Position numbers and translations under genes: made by a program. The notes under the pieces are model-generated. The model made no database searches and was not told the origin of the DNA. It worked only from the letters and a program-made list of their open reading frames with translations. Source: Clostridiales bacterium (GTDB taxonomy: Bacteria; Bacillota; Clostridia; Christensenellales; Aristaeellaceae). Taken from it: a DNA stretch of 44,148 nucleotides. The DNA is taken from positions 1 through 44,148 of the forward strand of contig JAFGGL010000067.1 in the NCBI GenBank assembly GCA_016930575.1, written 5' to 3'. Positions within the stretch are counted from its first letter, which is position 1. Each line of letters opens with the position of its first letter. Below are positions 1 to 8,244 of this stretch, piece after piece.

Positions 1-134
1 GGCTTCTTCGGCGTCCTTGTCTTCACGCTGAGGCATACGCCGCGTTTCTGCGGGCAGCTCTGCAGGATAGGAGACATGGATTTCTCCACCAATTTCTTAC
101 GCCCCTTGCGAACCAACTGATTGATCGTGGGCAA
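1..134 (-). CDS. rpsL: 30S ribosomal protein S12, N-terminal part (cut by window edge)
   Basis: S12 sits at the decoding centre of the 30S subunit and monitors codon-anticodon pairing. The reverse strand reads (M)[17 protein letters not shown] followed by [16 protein letters not shown], the classic S12 N-terminus; about 44 codons are present and the rest lies beyond base 1. The start is a TTG at 134-132, preceded on the minus strand by GGAGGT about 6 bases upstream; no ATG fits the conserved N-terminus. It follows ybxF by 71 bases, the usual Firmicutes order, and should be read from the promoter at 549-577. Identification is nearly certain; only the TTG start is slightly unusual. Confidence 0.96.
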   Translation of the reverse strand, partial: MPTINQLVRKGRKKLVEKSMSPILQSCPQKRGVCLSVKTRTPKK

Positions 135-205
135 ATATAACACCTCCGAGTTATTTATCCATAAAGCTCCGCAACCCCTGGAGCGATATGACGGGTAATG
201 GGCGG

Positions 206-451
206 CTACGAAAGAATGGCCGCTGTGGCGGTCTTGACGGCGATCAGGCAGGCCTTGCCCAGCGCTTCCATACTGTCCAGGGAGATCACAGGCACTCCGT
301 GTTCCTCACAGGCCTGCTCGACCTGCCGGTAGATGAACTCGTCGGCGTCCTTGCAAAGGTAGACTTCCTTCGCCTGCCCCGCCTTTACCGCGCGCAGCAC
401 CTGCTTTAAACCGACCACGCGTTTGGCCGGGTTCCGAAGCGCTTCGTCCAT
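206..451 (-). CDS. ybxF: L7Ae/L30e-family K-turn-binding ribosomal protein (YbxF type)
   Basis: A small (81 aa) L7Ae/L30e-family protein; relatives bind kink-turn RNA and associate with the ribosome. The fold is recognisable from the central [12 protein letters not shown] strand/turn, [13 protein letters not shown], and the C-terminal [15 protein letters not shown] helix, which matches the LG(K/R)AC-I-V--A-A signature of YbxF/RplGB proteins. The ATG at 451 is chosen because GAGGGG lies about 10 bases upstream; an in-frame TTG at 469 would overlap that site. It is directly upstream of rpsL on the same strand. In Bacillota ybxF normally follows rpoC; here a promoter and the divergent his operon lie upstream instead. 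Confidence 0.9.
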   Translation of the reverse strand: MDEALRNPAKRVVGLKQVLRAVKAGQAKEVYLCKDADEFIYRQVEQACEEHGVPVISLDSMEALGKACLIAVKTATAAILS

Positions 452-548
452 GCCGGGTTCACCCCTCAAAGTGGCTTGCCGTCTGCCGTTGCCGGCGTTT
501 TACCGCGTTGCCGATTACGGACAGATGCACATAAAGGGCAACTGTAAC

Positions 549-577
549 ATATTATCACCGGTTTCTATGCTTGTCAA
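549..577 (-). promoter_or_regulatory. Sigma-A promoter for ybxF-rpsL
   Basis: On the minus strand TTGACA (577-572) and TAATAT (554-549) are separated by exactly 17 bases, a near-consensus vegetative promoter. The predicted start is near 542, giving a leader of about 90 bases before ybxF. The strength fits a ribosomal protein operon. Confidence 0.85.
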
Positions 578-732
578 TCGTTTCATGTAAAAGAAACCAC
601 GGTCCGTCCGGCATTTGCGGGCTTGCGGCCGGATGCTTCTCTCCTGTCCTGGCAAAATAGCCTGTCCGTGTCATACGTAAACCTGCACAAATATTCACGA
701 TAATTTTCTACACTATCGCGTTACCGCGTTAC

Positions 733-761
733 TTGACTAAAGCGCTTTAATATGATATGAT
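733..761 (+). promoter_or_regulatory. Sigma-A promoter of the histidine operon
   Basis: TTGACT (733-738), a 17-base spacer and TATGAT (756-761). Transcription would begin near 768, about 45 bases before the hisZ ATG, leaving no room for a long attenuator. This is the only convincing promoter between 470 and hisZ on this strand. Confidence 0.8.
739..748. promoter_or_regulatory. Candidate repressor operator within the his promoter
   Basis: A perfect 10-base palindrome, AAAGCGCTTT, lies directly between the -35 and -10 boxes of the his promoter. AAGCGCTT-type palindromes with a central CG are typical of LacI/CcpA-family operators, but the flanks match the cre consensus only partly. A bound protein here would occlude RNA polymerase. 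The regulator is unknown. Confidence 0.35.
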
Positions 762-812
762 GCTCCCGGACCTGATGATCAATACTGCCTATCCATCATT
801 TTGGAGGAACCA

Positions 813-1919
813 ATGGCTCCCACCGAAAGCAAACGAAATCAACTGCTGACCGGGCTTCGTAACCTGTACGAAAGCCTTGGCTATACGCGCTTTTCCATGC
901 GCCGCTTTGAAGAATACGGCCTGTATCTGGAAAATAAGAGTTTTTTAAAGAGCGAGAACGTGCTTACCTTCACCAATCCGGACGGCAAGCTGATGGCGCT
1001 CAAGCCGGACGTAACCCTGTCCATCGTCAAGCACGCGCGCAGGGAACGTGAAGGCATGGAACGCGTGTATTACCAGGAAAGCGTGTACAGCTATTCAGCG
1101 GTTAACCGCGAAGTGACAGAGATCGAGCAGATGGGCGTGGAAGCCATGGGCGACGTGGACGCGTACGTCGTCTCGGAAGTCGTGCGGCTGGCAGTAGAAA
1201 GCCTCAAGCGTATCGGCCTCCCCTATGTGCTGGACGTCAGCCACATGGGTTTCACCGCCGGGCTTATGGACGGCGCCGGACTGACGCCCGAGCAGCAGGC
1301 GGAGACGCTTTCGCTGGTCCGCAGAAAGAACGCGCACGAGCTGGAAGCGTATCTGAAAGACCAGCGGATCGCGCCGGATCCGGCGAAGCGCATCGTGCTG
1401 ATGACGAAACTCGCGGGCCCGTTCAGCCAGGTATTCCCCGCTGCTCAGAATCTATCAACAAACGAGCAGACCGCAACCGCGCTGGACGAGTTAAGAGTAC
1501 TGTACGATACGCTGGACGGCGCCGCCGGCGCGATCAGGCTGGATCTATCCATGCTCAACGAGCTGGATTATTACAACGGCATCGTGTTTCAGGGGTATGT
1601 GCAGGGCGCGCCCCGCGCGGTGCTTTCCGGCGGGCGGTATGATCTGCTGATGCGCCGCTTCGGCAAGAACGCCGACGGCATCGGCTTCGCCGTGTATCTG
1701 GACGAACTCAGCCGCACGCTTTCCGACCGCCGCGCGCTGGACGCCGACGCGCTGGTGCTCTACCGGGACGGCGACGATCTGAAAGCGCTGCACCAGGCGG
1801 TATTCGACCTGGCGGCGCAGGGTTTGCGGGTGATCGCCCGTAAAGGCGTATCCGCCGGGGATCTGAAGGTCGGGAAAGCCCTGCGCTTTGCAAACGGCGC
1901 GCTCAGGGAGGTGCGCTGA
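813..1919 (+). CDS. hisZ: ATP phosphoribosyltransferase regulatory subunit HisZ
   Basis: HisZ is a catalytically inactive histidyl-tRNA-synthetase homologue that assembles with short HisG into the first enzyme of histidine synthesis and carries the feedback control by histidine. The 368-aa protein shows the HisRS-like class II core: YTRFSMRRFEEYGLYLEN, motif-2-like VYYQESVYSY, and the late LDLSMLNELDYYNGIVFQGYV and VLSGGRYDLLMRRFG blocks; no anticodon-binding domain follows, as expected. Start: ATG at 813 with GGAGG 6 bases upstream; an upstream in-frame TTG at 801 includes that site and is rejected. First gene of the operon; its TGA overlaps the hisG ATG (TGATG). Confidence 0.93.
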   Translation: MAPTESKRNQLLTGLRNLYESLGYTRFSMRRFEEYGLYLENKSFLKSENVLTFTNPDGKLMALKPDVTLSIVKHARREREGMERVYYQESVYSYSAVNREVTEIEQMGVEAMGDVDAYVVSEVVRLAVESLKRIGLPYVLDVSHMGFTAGLMDGAGLTPEQQAETLSLVRRKNAHELEAYLKDQRIAPDPAKRIVLMTKLAGPFSQVFPAAQNLSTNEQTATALDELRVLYDTLDGAAGAIRLDLSMLNELDYYNGIVFQGYVQGAPRAVLSGGRYDLLMRRFGKNADGIGFAVYLDELSRTLSDRRALDADALVLYRDGDDLKALHQAVFDLAAQGLRVIARKGVSAGDLKVGKALRFANGALREVR

Positions 1920-2545
1920 TGTTTACCATCGCATTGCCCAAAGGCAGGCTCGTTAACAAGGTGTGCAAGCTGTTCGCCGCCTGCGGATTCGACTGCGAAG
2001 ACGTGCTGGCCGACGACCGCCGCCTGGTGAGTTTCTCGGGAGACGGCGGCGTGCGCTACCTGCTGGTCAAACCCAGCGACGTGGCGATCTACGTGGAGCG
2101 CGGCGCGGCGGACGCGGGCGTCTGCGGCAAGGACGTTTTGCTGGAAGGCGAAAACGACGTGTACGAGCTGATGAACCTGGGTTTCGGTAAATGCCGTATG
2201 TGCGTTGCCGCGCCCGTGGGTTTTAGGGAGAACCTGACAGCGCCGCTGCGGGTGGCGACCAAGTTCCCCAATATAGCCAAGGCGTACTATGCCGGCAAGA
2301 GCCGCGAGATCGACATCATCAAGCTGAACGGCTCCATCGAGCTCGCGCCCATCCTTGGGCTGTCCGACGTGATCGTCGATCTGGTGGAGACCGGCGCAAC
2401 GCTCAGGCAAAACGACCTGGAGATCGTCGAGACCGTCCTTCCGGTCAGCGCAAGGCTGATCGCCAACAAGGCCTCCATGAAGTTCAAGGCCGCGGACATG
2501 CAGAAGCTGACGGACGCGCTCAGGCAAAAAGGAGAGACGGCATGA
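1919..2545 (+). CDS. hisG: ATP phosphoribosyltransferase catalytic subunit, short form
   Basis: Catalyses the committed step, ATP + PRPP to phosphoribosyl-ATP. At 208 aa it is the short form that lacks the C-terminal histidine-binding domain and needs HisZ, which is encoded immediately upstream. Family landmarks are the N-terminal (M)FTIALPKGRLVNKV, KPSDVAIYVERGAADAGVCGKD, and the PRPP-binding stretch with IVDLVETGATLRQN near residue 160. Translationally coupled on both sides: ATG overlaps the hisZ stop, and its stop overlaps the hisD ATG. Confidence 0.95.
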   Translation: MFTIALPKGRLVNKVCKLFAACGFDCEDVLADDRRLVSFSGDGGVRYLLVKPSDVAIYVERGAADAGVCGKDVLLEGENDVYELMNLGFGKCRMCVAAPVGFRENLTAPLRVATKFPNIAKAYYAGKSREIDIIKLNGSIELAPILGLSDVIVDLVETGATLRQNDLEIVETVLPVSARLIANKASMKFKAADMQKLTDALRQKGETA

Positions 2546-3831
2546 TACGGATCGTGAAGTATACAGGCCAGCCGGTGGATACGCTGTTCAACCGGGCGTC
2601 CGCGCCCACGCGGGGCGTGACCGCCGCCGTGCAGGCGATCCTCGACGACGTGAAAGCACGCGGCGACGAGGCTGCGAAGGAATACACCCAGCGGTTTGAC
2701 GGCGCAAAGCTCGCGGCGCTTGCCGTGCCAGAACAGGAGATTGAAGCCGCGTACAAACGCGTCGATCCCGCGCTGATTCAAACCATGCGGCGCGCCGCCG
2801 GTAACATCACCCGCTATCACGGCATGCAGAAGCGCAAAGGCTTTATCGACGCGCGGGAAGACGGCGTTGTCCTCGGGCAGCGGATTTTACCGCTTGCAAG
2901 CGTAGGGCTCTACGTGCCCGGCGGCACGGCGCGCTATCCGAGTACAGTCTTGATGGCCGCCATCCCCGCGAAGATCGCGGGCGTAAAGCGCATTGTGATG
3001 GCCACGCCGCCCGAGAAGGACGGCAGCGTACCCGACATGCTGCTGGCCGCGGCGAAGATCGCGGGCGTTACGGACATTATCAGGATCGGCGGCGCACAGG
3101 CCGTCGCTGCGCTGGCCTTCGGCACGCAAAGCATTCAAAAAGCGGATAAGATCGTCGGCCCCGGCAACATCTACGTGACCACGGCCAAGCAGCTTTGCTT
3201 TGCGCAGGGCACGGTGGATATCGATACAACCGCCGGCCCCAGCGAAATTCTGGTCATCTCCGACGCCGCCACCACGCCCGCCTGGATCGCCGCCGACCTG
3301 CTCAGCCAGGCCGAGCACGACGTACTGGCGGCCTCGTGGCTGGTTACGGATTCTGAGGATTTGGCAAACAAAGTACAGGCGGAGATCGAAACGCAGCTCC
3401 CGCATCTCGAGCGCAAGGATATTGCGCGAAAGTCCATCGACAACAATGCGCGCATCATCGTCGTGCCTGATATAAAAACCGGCTGTGTAATCGCCAATGC
3501 CATCGCGCCCGAACACCTCGAATTATGCGTGAACGAGCCGTTTTCCTGGCTGCCGCTGATCAGGAACGCCGGCAGCGTGTTCCTGGGGTGCTGGTGCCCC
3601 GAAACCCTGGGCGACTACATCGCGGGTCCGAACCACACCCTGCCGACATCCGGCGCGGCGCGTTTCGCCTCACCGTTGGGCGTGGACGACTTCCAAAAAC
3701 GCTCCAGCTACCTGTATTACACGCGCGAAGCGCTGATGAAAACCGGAGAGGACGCTAAGCGCTTTGCAAACAGCGAAGGGCTGACCGCGCACGCGCGCGC
3801 CGTAAGCATCCGCATGGAGGAAACACCATGA
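2542..3831 (+). CDS. hisD: Histidinol dehydrogenase
   Basis: Oxidises L-histidinol to histidine in two NAD-dependent steps, the last reactions of the pathway. The 429-aa protein is full length. Visible hallmarks are the GLYVPGGTARYPS block, GPGNIYVTTAKQ, GPSEILVISD, the zinc-ligand segment DLLSQAEHD, the catalytic Glu-His of IAPEHLEL, ETLGDYIAGPNHTLPTSG, and the C-terminal GLTAHARAV histidine ligand. ATGA overlaps couple it to hisG and hisC. Confidence 0.97.
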   Translation: MIRIVKYTGQPVDTLFNRASAPTRGVTAAVQAILDDVKARGDEAAKEYTQRFDGAKLAALAVPEQEIEAAYKRVDPALIQTMRRAAGNITRYHGMQKRKGFIDAREDGVVLGQRILPLASVGLYVPGGTARYPSTVLMAAIPAKIAGVKRIVMATPPEKDGSVPDMLLAAAKIAGVTDIIRIGGAQAVAALAFGTQSIQKADKIVGPGNIYVTTAKQLCFAQGTVDIDTTAGPSEILVISDAATTPAWIAADLLSQAEHDVLAASWLVTDSEDLANKVQAEIETQLPHLERKDIARKSIDNNARIIVVPDIKTGCVIANAIAPEHLELCVNEPFSWLPLIRNAGSVFLGCWCPETLGDYIAGPNHTLPTSGAARFASPLGVDDFQKRSSYLYYTREALMKTGEDAKRFANSEGLTAHARAVSIRMEETP

Positions 3832-4895
3832 GCCGGTTTCTGATCGACCGCCTGCAATCCCTCGAGCCCTACGTACCCGGGGAACAGCCGCAGGATATGC
3901 GATATGTGAAGCTCAACACCAATGAGAGCCCGTTCCCGCCCTCCCCGCGCGTGGTGGATGCGCTGACCCGGCAGATTATCTCGCGGCTCAACCTCTACCC
4001 CGATCCGCTGGCGCAGACACTTCGGGAAACCATCGCGGCGGAATACGGCCTCGCGCCGCAAAACGTGTTCACGGGCAACGGCTCGGACGAGGTGCTGGCG
4101 TTCGCGTTCATGGCCTACGGGAGCGAACGCGGCTTCGCTTTCCCGGAGATCGGCTACGGCTTTTATCCGGTGTACGCGCGGTTGTACGGCCTGAAGCCGG
4201 CCGCCGTGCCGCTCAACAAGGATTTCAGCATACCCGCAGAGAAGTTCTGTAACCTCGGAAAGCCTATCGCCATCGCCAATCCAAACGCGCCGACCTCGCT
4301 TGCGATGAAGCGAAACGATATCGAACGCATTCTGCGGACCAACGCCGGTTCCGTCGTGCTGATCGACGAAGCGTACATCGACTACGGCGGGGAAAGCTGC
4401 CTGCCGCTGTTAAGCCGGTACCCCAACCTGCTGATCGTGCGCACTTACTCCAAGTCCCGCTCGCTTGCGGGCGGACGGTTAGGATACGCTCTGGCTTCGG
4501 CGGAGATCATCGACGACCTGAACCGCGTCAAGAATTCCTTCAATCCCTACTCCATCAACAGCCTGACGATGCTGGCGGGCATCGAGGCGATGCGTGACCG
4601 GGCGTACTTCACGGAGTGCGTGAACTCGACCATTGTGCAGCGGGAAAAAACCAAAGCAGACCTGCGCGGCCTCGGCTTTTCGGTGCTTGACAGCGCATCC
4701 AACTTCCTGTTCGCCGCCCCGCCGTATATGTCCGGCGAAGCCTACTACAAAGGGCTCAAGCAAAAGGGCGTGCTGGTGCGCTGGTTCGGCGATCCCAAGC
4801 TTAAGGACTATGTGCGCATCACCGTCGGAAACGAAACGCAGATGCGCGTACTGCTCGATAAAACCAAGGAACTCTTAGAGGAGGTCACCGCATGA
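3828..4895 (+). CDS. hisC: Histidinol-phosphate aminotransferase
   Basis: PLP-dependent class I/II aminotransferase converting imidazole acetol-phosphate to histidinol-phosphate with glutamate. The 355-aa protein shows KLNTNESPFPPSP at the N-terminus, FTGNGSDEVL (cofactor phosphate contact), IANPNAPTS, DEAYIDYGG, and the Schiff-base lysine K209 in RTYSKSRSLAGGRLGYA. Overlaps hisD by ATGA and hisB by ATGA, so it is embedded in the his operon; the context supports HisC over the close relatives that act on aromatic amino acids. Confidence 0.95.
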   Translation: MSRFLIDRLQSLEPYVPGEQPQDMRYVKLNTNESPFPPSPRVVDALTRQIISRLNLYPDPLAQTLRETIAAEYGLAPQNVFTGNGSDEVLAFAFMAYGSERGFAFPEIGYGFYPVYARLYGLKPAAVPLNKDFSIPAEKFCNLGKPIAIANPNAPTSLAMKRNDIERILRTNAGSVVLIDEAYIDYGGESCLPLLSRYPNLLIVRTYSKSRSLAGGRLGYALASAEIIDDLNRVKNSFNPYSINSLTMLAGIEAMRDRAYFTECVNSTIVQREKTKADLRGLGFSVLDSASNFLFAAPPYMSGEAYYKGLKQKGVLVRWFGDPKLKDYVRITVGNETQMRVLLDKTKELLEEVTA

Positions 4896-5491
4896 GAACC
4901 GCAAGCATCAGCCGGACCACAGCGGAAACCGACATCTCCCTGAAACTGTCGCTGGACGGCATGGGAATGGCCGACATCAGCACGGGCTGCGGGTTCCTCG
5001 ACCACATGCTTACGCTGTTTGCCAAGCACGCGCATTTTAATCTTTCGATCGCCTGTAAGGGCGACACGCAGGTGGACGACCACCACACCGTAGAGGACGT
5101 CGGCATCGCGCTGGGGCAGGCGTTGAAAGATGCGCTGGGCGATTTGCGCGGCGTGACGCGTTTCGGCGACTGCGCACTACCGATGGACGAAGCGCTTGTG
5201 ATGGCCGCCGTGGACCTCAGCGGACGCGATGCTTTGGGCTTTGCCGCAGACCTTCCCTCGCAGAAGGTCGGAACGTTCGACACCGAACTGGTAAAGGAGT
5301 TCTTTCTGGCGCTGACGCGCGAGGCCTGTATCACCCTGCACCTCCGTCAACTTGCGGGCGAGAACACGCACCACATTCTGGAGGCCATGTTCAAGGGCGC
5401 GGCGCGCGCGCTGCGTCAGGCCGTGACCATCGATCCCGATTTCCAAAACGACATCCCTTCCACCAAGGGCACGCTCGGGGGTAAAGCGTGA
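4892..5491 (+). CDS. hisB: Imidazoleglycerol-phosphate dehydratase
   Basis: Dehydrates imidazole glycerol phosphate to imidazole acetol phosphate with Mn2+. The 199-aa monofunctional form contains the duplicated metal-binding histidine motifs DDHHTVEDVGIALGQAL and the later ENTHHILEAMFKGAARALR, plus the N-terminal GCGFLDHMLTLFAKH helix. There is no fused phosphatase domain, matching the separate PHP histidinol-phosphatase at the end of the operon. Starts on the hisC stop (ATGA) and ends on the hisH GTG. Confidence 0.96.
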   Translation: MRTASISRTTAETDISLKLSLDGMGMADISTGCGFLDHMLTLFAKHAHFNLSIACKGDTQVDDHHTVEDVGIALGQALKDALGDLRGVTRFGDCALPMDEALVMAAVDLSGRDALGFAADLPSQKVGTFDTELVKEFFLALTREACITLHLRQLAGENTHHILEAMFKGAARALRQAVTIDPDFQNDIPSTKGTLGGKA

Positions 5492-6099
5492 TCGCAGTCA
5501 TCGACTACGGCGTAGGCAACCTGTATTCCCTGTCCTGCTCCTTACACCACATTGGCGCGGACAGTATCGTAACCCGCACCGCAGAGACGCTTAGAAACGC
5601 AGACAAGATCGTCCTGCCCGGCGTGGGCGCCTTCGGCGACGCGGCGGATAAGCTGCGCGCGCTGAAACTTGATACGCTGGTGAAGGAGCAGGCCGCACTC
5701 GGCAAGCCTTTGCTCGGCGTGTGCCTGGGAATGCAGCTGCTGTTTGACAAGAGCTACGAATACGGCGAGCACGAAGGTCTCGGCTTGATTCCCGGCCATG
5801 TGCTGGACATGACGCCCTTCGTCGGTGATAAAAAAGTGCCGCACATGGGCTGGAACAGCCTGGATTTCAGAAAGCCGGACGACCCGCTGCTCAAGGACAT
5901 TAAGCAGGGCGATTTCGTGTACTTCGTGCACAGCTTCTACGCCGCGGATTGCGACGACGCGCTGGTCGCCACCGCGGATTACGGCGTGGCCGTCGCCGCC
6001 GTCGTGCGCAATGGGAACGTATGCGGCACGCAGTTCCATCCCGAAAAAAGCGGTGAGACGGGGCTAAAAATCCTCGCCGCCTTCGCCAAAGGAGAATAA
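5488..6099 (+). CDS. hisH: Imidazole glycerol phosphate synthase, glutamine amidotransferase subunit
   Basis: Class I glutaminase that hydrolyses glutamine and channels ammonia to HisF. The 203-aa protein has the oxyanion/nucleophile segment GVCLGMQLLF with Cys79, and the catalytic His184-Pro-Glu186 in GTQFHPEKSGETG. The start is GTG at 5488, overlapping the hisB TGA; the next residues IAVIDYGVGNLYS are the expected N-terminus. Partner subunit HisF lies two genes downstream, with hisA between them. Confidence 0.96.
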   Translation: MIAVIDYGVGNLYSLSCSLHHIGADSIVTRTAETLRNADKIVLPGVGAFGDAADKLRALKLDTLVKEQAALGKPLLGVCLGMQLLFDKSYEYGEHEGLGLIPGHVLDMTPFVGDKKVPHMGWNSLDFRKPDDPLLKDIKQGDFVYFVHSFYAADCDDALVATADYGVAVAAVVRNGNVCGTQFHPEKSGETGLKILAAFAKGE

Positions 6100-6102
6100 A
6101 CA

Positions 6103-6828
6103 ATGAAGATATTTCCCGCGATCGACCTGCGCGGCGGTAAGGTGGTGCGCCTCCTTCAGGGCGATTTCGACCGGATGACCGTTTATTCCGACGATCCCGT
6201 CGAAACCGCCAAGGGTTTCCTGTACGCGGGCGCGGAATGCCTGCACGTGGTGGACCTGGACGGCGCTAAGGACGGCAGCCCGAAGAACCGGGAAGTCATT
6301 AGTGAGTTGTGCAAGCTGTCGATGGAGATTGAGGTCGGCGGCGGCATCCGGGACGAACGCACGATCAAGGATATGCTGAAACTCGGCGCGAGCCGTGTGA
6401 TCCTGGGCTCCGCGGCTGTGACGGATTTCCTCTTTGTAGAGCAGATGGGCAAAAAATACGGCGATCAGCTGGCCGTGGGCGTGGACGTGAAGGACGGGCT
6501 GGTCGCCACCCACGGCTGGACAAACGTATCGGAACTTCAGGGCTTCACCTTCTGCCAGAAGCTGCGCGACGCGGGGATTGCCACGGTCATCTACACCGAC
6601 ATCGCCAGGGACGGCCTGCTGGAAGGCGCGAACCTCGCGGCCTATGAACGGCTTGCGACCATCAAGGGCCTGAACGTCATCGCCTCGGGCGGAATCACCG
6701 GCGAGGAAGAACTCATAGCCCTGCGGGATCTGGACGTTTACGGCGCGATCATCGGCAAGGCGCTGTACGCGGGCAAATTGTCGCTCAGGCGGGCGTTGGA
6801 AATTGCCAAAGGAGACGACGGATGCTGA
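6103..6828 (+). CDS. hisA: ProFAR isomerase (phosphoribosylformimino-5-aminoimidazole carboxamide ribotide isomerase)
   Basis: Amadori-type isomerase with a (beta/alpha)8 barrel. The 241-aa sequence shows the duplicated half-barrel pattern: catalytic Asp8 in FPAIDLRGGKVVRL, EVGGGIRDERTI, VILGSAAV, the second acid in IYTDIARDGLLEG, and the C-terminal phosphate loops VIASGGITGEEE and AIIGKALYAGK. It starts 3 bases after the hisH stop and overlaps hisF by 7 bases. No PriA-type expectation arises, since this is not an actinobacterial context. Confidence 0.95.
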   Translation: MKIFPAIDLRGGKVVRLLQGDFDRMTVYSDDPVETAKGFLYAGAECLHVVDLDGAKDGSPKNREVISELCKLSMEIEVGGGIRDERTIKDMLKLGASRVILGSAAVTDFLFVEQMGKKYGDQLAVGVDVKDGLVATHGWTNVSELQGFTFCQKLRDAGIATVIYTDIARDGLLEGANLAAYERLATIKGLNVIASGGITGEEELIALRDLDVYGAIIGKALYAGKLSLRRALEIAKGDDGC

Positions 6829-7577
6829 CCAAACGCATTATCCCCTGCCTGGACGTGAAAAACGGGCGCGTTGTAAAGGGCGTGAACTTCGAAGGCCTGC
6901 GCGACGTCGAAGATCCCGTGGCGCTTGCCGCGTTCTACAACCGATCCGGCGCGGACGAGCTGGTATTTTACGATATCACCGCGAGCTTCGAAGGGCGCCC
7001 CTTGTTCGCCGACGTTTTAAGCCGCGTGGCAGCCGAGGTGTTCATCCCGCTGACGGTCGGCGGCAGCATCAACAGCCTGGATGATTTCGACCGCGTGCTC
7101 AAGTGCGGCGCGGATAAAGTGAGCGTCAACTCCGGCGCGATCCGAAATCCCAAACTCATCGCCGAGGCCGCCAAGCGCTACGGCGACCAGTGCGTGGTGC
7201 TGTCCATGGATCTGAAGCGCGTGAACGGCTCCTTCCACGTCTTTGCCAAGGGCGGGCGCGAGGACACAGGGCTGGACGCCGTGGAGTGGGTGAAGTTCGG
7301 CGAGCAGTCCGGCGCGGGTGAGGTGGTTGTCAACTCCATCGACACCGACGGCGTGCGCGGCGGTTTCGACCTGGAGATGCTCGCCGTCATCGGCGACGCG
7401 GTGAACCTGCCGCTCATCGCCTCGGGCGGCGCGGGTAAACCGGAAGACTTTGTGGAGCTGTTCAAGCTTCCGCGCGTGGACGCGGGGCTGGCCGCCAGCA
7501 TCTTCCATTCCCACGAAGCGGATATCAAGGACTTGAAACGAATGCTGAAAAACAACGGCATACCCATGCGGGTATAA
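6822..7577 (+). CDS. hisF: Imidazole glycerol phosphate synthase, cyclase subunit
   Basis: Uses ammonia delivered by HisH to form imidazole glycerol phosphate and AICAR. The 251-aa (beta/alpha)8 barrel carries the catalytic Asp11 in IIPCLDVKNGRVVKGVNFEGLRD, the TVGGSI phosphate loop, the second Asp in VVLSMDLKRVNG, NSIDTDGVRGGFDLEM, and LIASGGAGKPEDF. Start ATG 6822 overlaps the end of hisA in another frame; GGAG lies just upstream within hisA. Confidence 0.96.
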   Translation: MLTKRIIPCLDVKNGRVVKGVNFEGLRDVEDPVALAAFYNRSGADELVFYDITASFEGRPLFADVLSRVAAEVFIPLTVGGSINSLDDFDRVLKCGADKVSVNSGAIRNPKLIAEAAKRYGDQCVVLSMDLKRVNGSFHVFAKGGREDTGLDAVEWVKFGEQSGAGEVVVNSIDTDGVRGGFDLEMLAVIGDAVNLPLIASGGAGKPEDFVELFKLPRVDAGLAASIFHSHEADIKDLKRMLKNNGIPMRV

Positions 7578-7587
7578 CGGAGGGACT

Positions 7588-8244
7588 ATGGATATTCAGG
7601 CCATCGAAAGCAAGCTGAAATTCGACGAAAACGGGCTGATTCCCGTAGTCGTGCAGGATTACGCAACGCACGAGGTGCTGACCCTGGCCTACATGAACCG
7701 CGAGAGCCTGCGGATCAGCCTTACGGAAGGCCGCACCTGCTTTTACAGCCGCAGCCGCAAATGCCTGTGGCGCAAAGGCGAAACCAGCGGCAACGTGCAG
7801 AAAATCGTCGCGATGCGCGTTGACTGCGACCAGGACGCGCTGGTGGTCGAGGTGAAAAAGGCAGGCCCCGCCTGCCACACGGGCGCGGAGAGCTGTTTCT
7901 TCAACGAGCTGTACCGGGACGAGGAAGTTAAGCCGTTCTCCATCCGCGAGCTGTATGAAATCATCCAAAACCGGAAAACAGACCCCAAACAAGGCAGCTA
8001 TACCAGCTACCTGTTTGAAAAAGGGATGGAGAAGATCATTAAAAAAGTCGGCGAGGAATCCACCGAGGTCATCATCGCCGCCGCCAAGGGCGAAAAGACG
8101 GAAACCGTGTACGAACTCGGCGATCTGGTCTATCATGCACTGGTCATGATGGCGGAGATGGGTATCTCCTATGAGGATATGATCACGGAGCTTGCCAAAC
8201 GCCACGTCGTGGACTTCAAGGTGAAACAGGAGCGCATGCGATGA
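7588..8244 (+). CDS. hisIE: Bifunctional phosphoribosyl-AMP cyclohydrolase / phosphoribosyl-ATP pyrophosphatase
   Basis: Fusion catalysing steps two and three of the pathway. Residues 1 to about 110 are the HisI domain, with TCFYSRSRKCLWRKGETSGN, the acidic metal site RVDCDQDALVVEV and zinc cysteines in GPACHTGAESCFF. From about 125 on is the MazG-like HisE domain, with SYTSYLFEKGMEKIIKKVGEE, and EVIIAAAKGEK plus YELGDLVYHALVMM for the magnesium-binding helices. AGGGAC-type binding site just upstream of the ATG; overlaps the downstream phosphatase by ATGA. Confidence 0.95.
   Translation: MDIQAIESKLKFDENGLIPVVVQDYATHEVLTLAYMNRESLRISLTEGRTCFYSRSRKCLWRKGETSGNVQKIVAMRVDCDQDALVVEVKKAGPACHTGAESCFFNELYRDEEVKPFSIRELYEIIQNRKTDPKQGSYTSYLFEKGMEKIIKKVGEESTEVIIAAAKGEKTETVYELGDLVYHALVMMAEMGISYEDMITELAKRHVVDFKVKQERMR

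Larger units (their letters stand above)
452..812. other. Divergent intergenic region between str genes and his operon
   Basis: About 360 bases without a credible gene. It holds the minus-strand ybxF-rpsL promoter (549-577), the plus-strand his promoter (733-761), and between them an imperfect GC-rich hairpin (TCCGGC at 607-612 with GCCGGA at 628-633) with no T-run. No T-box, riboswitch or attenuator-like leader peptide was recognised ahead of hisZ. Confidence 0.7.

Noticed and set aside
607-633. GC-rich hairpin between the divergent promoters considered as terminator or riboswitch
   Set aside because: It lies upstream of both predicted transcription starts and has no U-tract or known consensus.
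1760-2527. 255-codon minus-strand open frame opposite hisZ/hisG
   Set aside because: Overlaps two strongly conserved genes and lacks any recognisable motif.
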